Shown piece after piece: positions 58,975-64,000 of a stretch of DNA of 64,000 bases; the first letter of the stretch is position 1; each line of letters begins with the position of its first letter. A program made the translations under genes and the position numbers. The stretch comes from Dentipellis sp. KUC8613 (taxonomy: Eukaryota; Basidiomycota; Agaricomycetes; Russulales; Hericiaceae). The notes beneath the pieces are model-generated. The model was not told where the DNA came from and ran no database searches. It worked only from the letters and a program-made list of their open reading frames with translations. The stretch spans positions 380,106 to 444,105 of the forward strand of contig NSJX01000011.1 in NCBI GenBank assembly GCA_002286715.1, given 5' to 3'.

Positions 58975-60590
58975 ATGACGTCCTCGAAGTCTGTAGAGGT
59001 CATCGAGCTGCCTGCTGTCCCGGATGTCGACCGTAATTCGCAGGTTGGGGAGCGGATAGACGGCGCGCGGAGGCTGTCTTCACACACGTCTAGGGACGAC
59101 ACGCTAGCTCGAGTCGCCTCGGTACCCGATGAATCTGCCTCTCATACTGCAGAAGACGTCCCTGAAGGTGGCTATGGCTGGGTGATTGTCGCGTCTTGTG
59201 CTATCATCTCGTAAGTCATACAAGTCTCATTATTTGCGAGTAGAACTAGATAACTCACCGGTATTAGATTCTTTTGGGGAGGCGTAACCTACTCCTGGGG
59301 CATCATCCAAGCTCGACTCACTGCGTCACACCTTGGCAAAGATGCATCCTTGTCCTTCGTAGGATCGACAGCGACCGCTTTCGTAGCATTCACCGCCATA
59401 ATCAATGCTCGTATTATTCGTCGGCTCGGGACGAGGACGTCAGCACTGTTGGGATGCTTCCTCCTAGGCCTCGGACAGGTGCTGAACAGCTGGGCGCTGG
59501 GGAGCGTGGGTGGCTTAGTCGTGACCAACGGGGTTATAGGAGGCCTCGGCATAAGCATGTGCTTCATGGTAATTCAGTACCTTACACTCTGGGAGGATGT
59601 AGGTTACTTACTGAATATATGCAGGCATGTGGATCGCTTCCGTCGCAGTACTTCAAAAAGAAACGCGGCCTTGCCAATGGCATCGTGTTTGCGGGCGCGG
59701 GTCTTGGCGGAGCTGTCATCAGTATTGGACTGAATGCACTCATCGACCGAGTCGGGATTGCATGGGCATTTAGAATCCTGGGATTTATCACCCTTGCGGT
59801 GACGATACCGGCAGCCATGTTGATTCGTGAGCGTTCGCGCCGTGTCGCTACTAGTGTCGAATGGTACGTCCGCTGTAGCCTGCGCATTCGATTATTTAGT
59901 CAAGCTCACCATGTCCTTCAGGGGCCTCTTCCGCGATCCAAAATTTATCCTTCTATTCCTCGGCACCGGAATCGGGACGTTCCCTCTCCTCGTCCCGCCA
60001 TTCTTTATCCCGCAGTATGCCCAATCAGTCGGCGCATCGAGCGGCCTCGCCTCTGTCCTCCTCGGGGTGTTCAATCTCGCCTCCGCAGCCGGCCGGATAG
60101 GCTTTGGGGTGCTCAGCGACAGAGTGGGCCCAATTTCAGCATTGATACTTTCGATGGTGATGTCGGCCATCAGCATCCTTGTCATCTGGCCCGTGAGTGC
60201 GAGTATAGCGCCGCTCATTGTCTTCATCGCCATGAGCGGCATGGGTAACGGTGGCTTCTTCTCGACTATACCATCGGTCGTTGGGCATGTGTATGGGCCT
60301 ACGAGACTTGCTAATGCTCTGGCAATGGTGGTGACAGGATGGGCGTTTGGCTACTTTCTGGTCAGTTGGCACCATTTCACTTACGAGAGAGCGCTTTACT
60401 CACCTCTCATGATTTTGCAAAGGGTTCGCCTATAGCAGGTTGGCTGTTGCAAGCCTACGGTGGTTCGAGTGCTGGCAGAGCGGCTTTCAGGCCAGCGATC
60501 TACTTCGCAGGCTCTCTGACTGTCGCGAGCGCTGGTCTTGTGATTACCATGAGGCAGATGTCGGCCAAAAAACTGTTCGTCTTTGCGTAG
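58975..60590 (+). CDS. MFS monocarboxylate-type transporter, copy 2
   Basis: Tandem paralog of the upstream transporter. TM1 signature EGGYGW matches the MCT consensus exactly. Parallel blocks: FFWGGVTYSWGIIQARL, ARIIRRLGTRTSALLGC, ACGSLPSQYFKKKRGLANG, NALIDRVGIAWAFRILG, RIGFGVLSDRVGPISAL and YGGSSAGRAAFRPAIYFAG. Intron positions correspond to those of copy 1, including the split tryptophan codon before GLFRDPKF. N-terminal tails differ, so regulation or sorting may differ. Substrate unknown. Confidence 0.92.
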
Positions 60591-60885
60591 TGTTACACGA
60601 AACGCACTCTGCGATACCTAAATTTGAGCATGTGCGGAGCAATCGTAAAACATGATTGCGTTGTGATATAGACCAGTTTCGGTATGGAAGTGAGGTCGCT
60701 GCCGGCTAGAGACGGTTCGCCCCGAAAAGAAGAAAAAGCCAAAGCCAGGCCACGCTTCTTGACTGACTGTGTACGCACCGAAGTATTCCAAACTCTTAAT
60801 CACACGGGGTGTATATGGCCACGGACGAATTTTGACAGAAGGCGCAATCCTAATTAGCAAGAGTGTATGGTTGCTGTCGACATGT

Positions 60886-61427
60886 CTATTTTCTGCGCTC
60901 AACCTGAATGGTGTCCCAAGTGCGCCTCTCGATGTCCTCAGCCTCAACAGCCTGGACGTGCGGCTTGAGGTAACGGACGTCCTAGAGAACTCTTAAGGTC
61001 AGACGACGGTCACGCCAGATGTAGGCGCACACACCTCCTCGGGCTTGATCCAGTGAGGAGCGTCGAGGTCCTTGTGGAGAACGCTCTGCTGCGCGGCGCG
61101 CTTGATGCGGTAGGCACGGTCGAATTCCTGGCGAGGCGTCAGGCGAGAAAGGGCCTAGATTTTGGTGTCAGCGTGAGCTTCGTGATTGCAAGTTTTTGTC
61201 CTACCCTCTGGACGTCGGGGCGCTCCTCAACGACTAGATAACTTTTGTCAGGACGTGACCAAATATGAAAGAGACCGCGACATACGGAGGTCATCGTAGA
61301 CGAGACCCATCCTCCGGTAGCCCATGAGGTTGGCATACCACTTGGCAATGGGGGTGACCCAGCCACGAAGAGTACGAGAAGAGCGCACAAAAGGCGCGAG
61401 GGAGGGGCCAAGGGGGCCAAACGGCAT
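60886..61427 (-). CDS. QCR7: Cytochrome bc1 complex subunit 7 (Qcr7), 128 aa
   Basis: Small matrix-side subunit of respiratory complex III. Four exons: 61427-61286, 61233-61205, 61154-61035, 60981-60886. Conserved blocks are WYANLMGYRRMGLVYDDL, VEERPDVQRALSRL, EFDRAYRIKRAAQQSVLHK and LDAPHWIKPEEDVRYLKPHV. No cleavable presequence is expected in this family. Length is exactly typical. Divergent from NDK, with 198 bp between starts. Confidence 0.96.
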
Positions 61428-61625
61428 TGTGAAGGATGAAAGTAATGGACAAGCTGGCGTTGGTCGCGCAACTCTCGTCGGCGGGTCCGTCCGGAGCTTG
61501 TGTGCGTCTGTTTGTCCTACACGCACGTGCACGGCAATCTCCGCGATACCGATGGTCGATTCCTCTCCTGCTTAAAATCTGCGAGTCCTCTGCAGAATCT
61601 CTCCATCTCCTCCTCGTCCTCAATC
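61428..61625. promoter_or_regulatory. Short divergent promoter (Qcr7 / NDK)
   Basis: Only 198 bp separate the two start codons. Both genes serve energy and nucleotide metabolism, so shared control is plausible but not shown. Confidence 0.55.
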
Positions 61626-62313
61626 ATGTCTGTCAACGAACGCACCTACATCATGGTCAAGGTGCAGTGCTCTGCCCAATGTGCACCTCGCTTTTGCTGA
61701 CCATCGACGCGCCCGCGTCGCGATCATAGCCCGACGGTGTCCAGCGCGGACTCGTCGGCAACATCATTGCCCGCTTCGAGCAGCGCGGCTTCAAGCTCAT
61801 CGCTCTCAAGCTCGTGCACGCCACTCCCGAGCACCTTGAGAAGCGTAAGGAGCCCACTTAACATTGCAGATTTCGTAGCGGGCTGACTATATGCGCAGAC
61901 TACGCCGACCTGAAGGGCAAGCCCTTCTTCCCCGGCCTCATCAAGTACATGGCTTCCGGCCCCGTCGTCGCCATGGTCTGGCAGGGTCTTGACGCCGTCA
62001 AGACTGGCCGTGTCATGCTCGGCGCGACCAACCCCCTCGCGTCTGCCCCCGGTAAGACCGCCCCCGCGCCCTCTTAACACCCTGACTGACACCGTGTGTG
62101 CATGTAGGCACCATCCGTGGCGACTTCGCCCTCGCTGTCGGCCGCAACATCTGCCACGGCTCTGACGCCGTCGAGAGCGCCGAGAAGGAGATCAAGCTGT
62201 ACGTTTTCTTGCACCTCGCATCGATGGACGCGACTGATCCGCGTGTTTGCAGCTGGTTCCCTGAGGGCGTCGTCCAGTACGAGAACACCCTCGCCAGCTG
62301 GATCTTCGAGTAA
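61626..62313 (+). CDS. NDK1: Nucleoside diphosphate kinase, 151 aa
   Basis: Transfers the gamma phosphate of ATP to other nucleoside diphosphates through a phosphohistidine. Five exons: 61626-61661, 61730-61844, 61899-62051, 62108-62198, 62253-62313. The start reads [20 protein letters not shown], followed by [20 protein letters not shown] and the active-site motif [16 protein letters not shown] with catalytic His118. The C-terminus is [19 protein letters not shown]. Length and all active-site residues are standard. Confidence 0.98.
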
Positions 62314-62780
62314 ACGTGAAATCAAAAGAAGCAGCGCATGTGTTCGACTAGTGTAGACTTATCGATGTAGATGTGTTCCAAGAATCGCAACACGAGGTGT
62401 ATTGTGCAGTTCTAGAATGCGTACCCGGCCGGTACTTGCGAACGCGTTTACGTGCAAGGTGCATGCTTGGCCGCCTTGACGTCCTACAGACAGGTCTAGG
62501 CTATCGTGTAGGTACGTGGTCAGTAGACATGTCATTGAGTGGACAAAGGCAGGCGCAACTTTTAGGTGTCGACTGTGACCAAACTTTGAGGGCACCACTC
62601 TTATATTGTCAAGATCTGCGAAGAAGTATCATTGCGTCATAAAGAATCCAGCGTGAGTTACAGGCGTTACAACAAGTCCGAGAACAGGGTATGGAAAACA
62701 AGTAACGATCGAAAGCAGGACATCCACCAAGCATACACACACCGCCCACCCATTGGCAAACTTACAACATCCCACCCACT
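62314..62780. other. Spacer between convergent genes
   Basis: 467 bp holding the 3' UTRs of NDK and the ICMT-like gene. No supported frame. Confidence 0.5.
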
Positions 62781-63603
62781 TCAGTAGATCCCCGGAACAA
62801 CCGCATACGGCACCCTCTTCGCCCAGCGGACCCACTCCTCCCCAAACTCCTTCCTTAGCATCGCGTCCTCCGTCGGCACGCGCGCAATCAGCGCGCCCGA
62901 CATGCCCACGGACCACAGCGCGACGCCGACCCTCAGCGCCTTGCCCCACAGGCTCTCGAGCCAGCCGCCCTCGTACAGCAGCGACCCCGGGCCAAACATG
63001 CACACGCACACGCCCGCGACGGTGAACACGGCGCCGAGGTACCCGGGGTGGCGGACGAGGGCGTACGGGCCCGACGTGACGAGCCTGTGCTCGGCGCGGA
63101 TGGTGAGGTGGAAGGTGAAGAGCGAGCCGAGGTGGCGGTAGGATGCCCAGCGCAGGTAGCCCCCGAGCGAGAGGAGCACGAAGCCCGCGAGCCATGCGGG
63201 CGGCAGGCCGACGGACGCGGCGCCGGCGTGGGGCGCGTGGGGCGCATCGATGAGCTTCGAGAGGATGGTGGGTGCGGGGGAGACCGTGGGGAATGCCCGT
63301 GCGATGAGGAGTACGTTCTCGGCGGCGTTGCTGAGGACGTAGGAGAGCTGCGGCGCGCGCCCGGGGTAAGTATCAGGCAGAGGGGATGGTGGGTAAGAGC
63401 GAGCCACGTACCATGGCGCTGAACGCAGCCTGCCGCCATGGGAAAAATCTTGACAGCGTATCCTTCTTCCCGTACTTCTCCTTCTCCTCCTTCGGCGGCG
63501 GGCCGTGCGGTGGGGTCGTGGCGATGTAAAACGCGAGCCCTCCGCCGAGAAGGAGGGGGGTCTTGATCAGGGGGTATGCGGATACCAGGGCTGAGAGAGA
63601 CAT
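62781..63603 (-). CDS. Isoprenylcysteine carboxyl methyltransferase-like membrane protein, 252 aa
   Basis: Two exons, 63603-63412 and 63347-62781, joined in phase 0. Relates to the Ste14/ICMT family, which methylates the C-terminal prenylcysteine of proteins such as Ras in the ER. The N-terminal hydrophobic helix (TPLLLGGGLAFYIA) is followed by a charged loop. The C-terminal cofactor-binding part shows RWASYRHLGSLFTFHL, HRLVTSGPYALVRHPGYLGA and the final EDAMLRKEFGEEWVRWAKRV. The RHPGY and E-x5-F-G-x2-W-x2-W motifs are the ICMT signature. Whether it is the true Ste14 or a paralog cannot be told; basidiomycetes usually have several. Confidence 0.88.
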
Positions 63604-64000
63604 GGCTGGGGGGTATGACCGCCCTCCAGCATCACTCACCGTCCTTATAGAGCCCGCAGCTGAAGGAATAAGGAAGGCGGGGACCGGTGGATGTGCTGCT
63701 TGAACAGAGCTCCGAACCTGTAGAGGAGGGTATTATGACGGCATCCGCATGGCCCATGTGAGGCAATCCGAGCCGAGCTTGGGAGTCCACGGAAAAATTC
63801 GCGAGCTTCGGTGGGCGAGACGTACCTCTCGATGTAATGATTATCAAGTGCTCAGCGCCAGCGGATGCGCTAGCCGTGTTGAATTGGCAGGTCCCCTAGT
63901 TGTATACGTATAGAGCAGTCAGGGTCAGAATAGAAAGCTCACCAGTCGACCGACGCGCATACAATCCTGCTCCTGACATGAGCAAGAATGGCATGTTGTA
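63604..64000. other. Right-edge region; possible exon of a truncated minus-strand gene
   Basis: Mostly the promoter of the ICMT-like gene. At the very edge the minus strand reads NMPFLLMSGAGLYARRST before a donor-like GTGAGC at about 63943, followed by an acceptor-like ACTAG some 40 bases on. This could be an exon of a gene extending beyond the window or an upstream leader. Too short to name. Confidence 0.25.

Noticed and set aside
53726..62313. Metabolic gene cluster (transketolase, two transporters, Qcr7, NDK)
   Set aside because: The genes are ordinary housekeeping functions without a backbone biosynthetic enzyme or pathway regulator, so proximity alone is not evidence of a cluster.
1..64000. 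Transposable elements, tRNA genes or rRNA
   Set aside because: I scanned by eye for transposase, reverse-transcriptase or integrase motifs, for long terminal repeats and for tRNA B-box sequences and found no convincing case. A computed search could still find short or degenerate ones.

Overview
The window is nuclear DNA from a filamentous basidiomycete, most likely an agaricomycete of Polyporales type. The evidence is short introns (mostly 48-65 nt), many tiny exons, a very compact layout, and proteins typical of wood-decay mushrooms: a polyporoid-type heptad coiled-coil protein, an extracellular cupredoxin-like protein, a GH31 alpha-xylosidase and a large P-loop ATPase of the kind expanded in Agaricomycetes. 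I joined exons by hand from protein-family knowledge plus GT/GC...AG sites and reading-phase arithmetic. Where exon coordinates are given, the phases close exactly. For the longest genes only the span and landmarks are given.

Layout. 0-8.3 kb: a short lineage-specific protein, the mRNA guanylyltransferase, Skp1, mitochondrial ribosomal protein bL27m and a DUF3074 START-like protein. 8.4-15.1 kb: a glutamine-synthetase-like enzyme with four exons of 17 nt or less, divergent from a WDR53-like WD40 protein, then a DHA1 (polyamine-type) MFS transporter. 15.2-19.9 kb: a 922-aa ATPase-nuclease fusion divergent from a disordered 425-aa orphan. 20.5-29.0 kb: ER glucosidase I (GH63) divergent from the exosome nuclease Dis3/Rrp44, then Atg8. 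29.6-33.4 kb: a Rad51 paralog divergent from a PAP2 lipid phosphatase. 33.6-43.4 kb (all minus): the heptad-repeat coiled-coil protein, a HID1-family trafficking protein, a secreted cupredoxin-like protein and DNA polymerase delta subunit 2. 44.6-52.7 kb: glutamate decarboxylase, Pet100, a serine/threonine dehydratase and the GH31 alpha-xylosidase. 53.1-64 kb: a Cmc2-like twin-CX9C protein divergent from transketolase, two tandem monocarboxylate-type transporters, Qcr7 divergent from nucleoside diphosphate kinase, and an isoprenylcysteine methyltransferase-like protein.

Most genes are housekeeping and functionally unrelated. The strongest structural theme is divergent pairing: nine gene pairs start back to back from shared promoters, several less than 300 bp long. 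There is no transposon, no tRNA gene I could recognise, no CRISPR array and no biosynthetic cluster. The least conventional locus is the ATPase-nuclease fusion at 15.2-18.3 kb with its divergent orphan partner.
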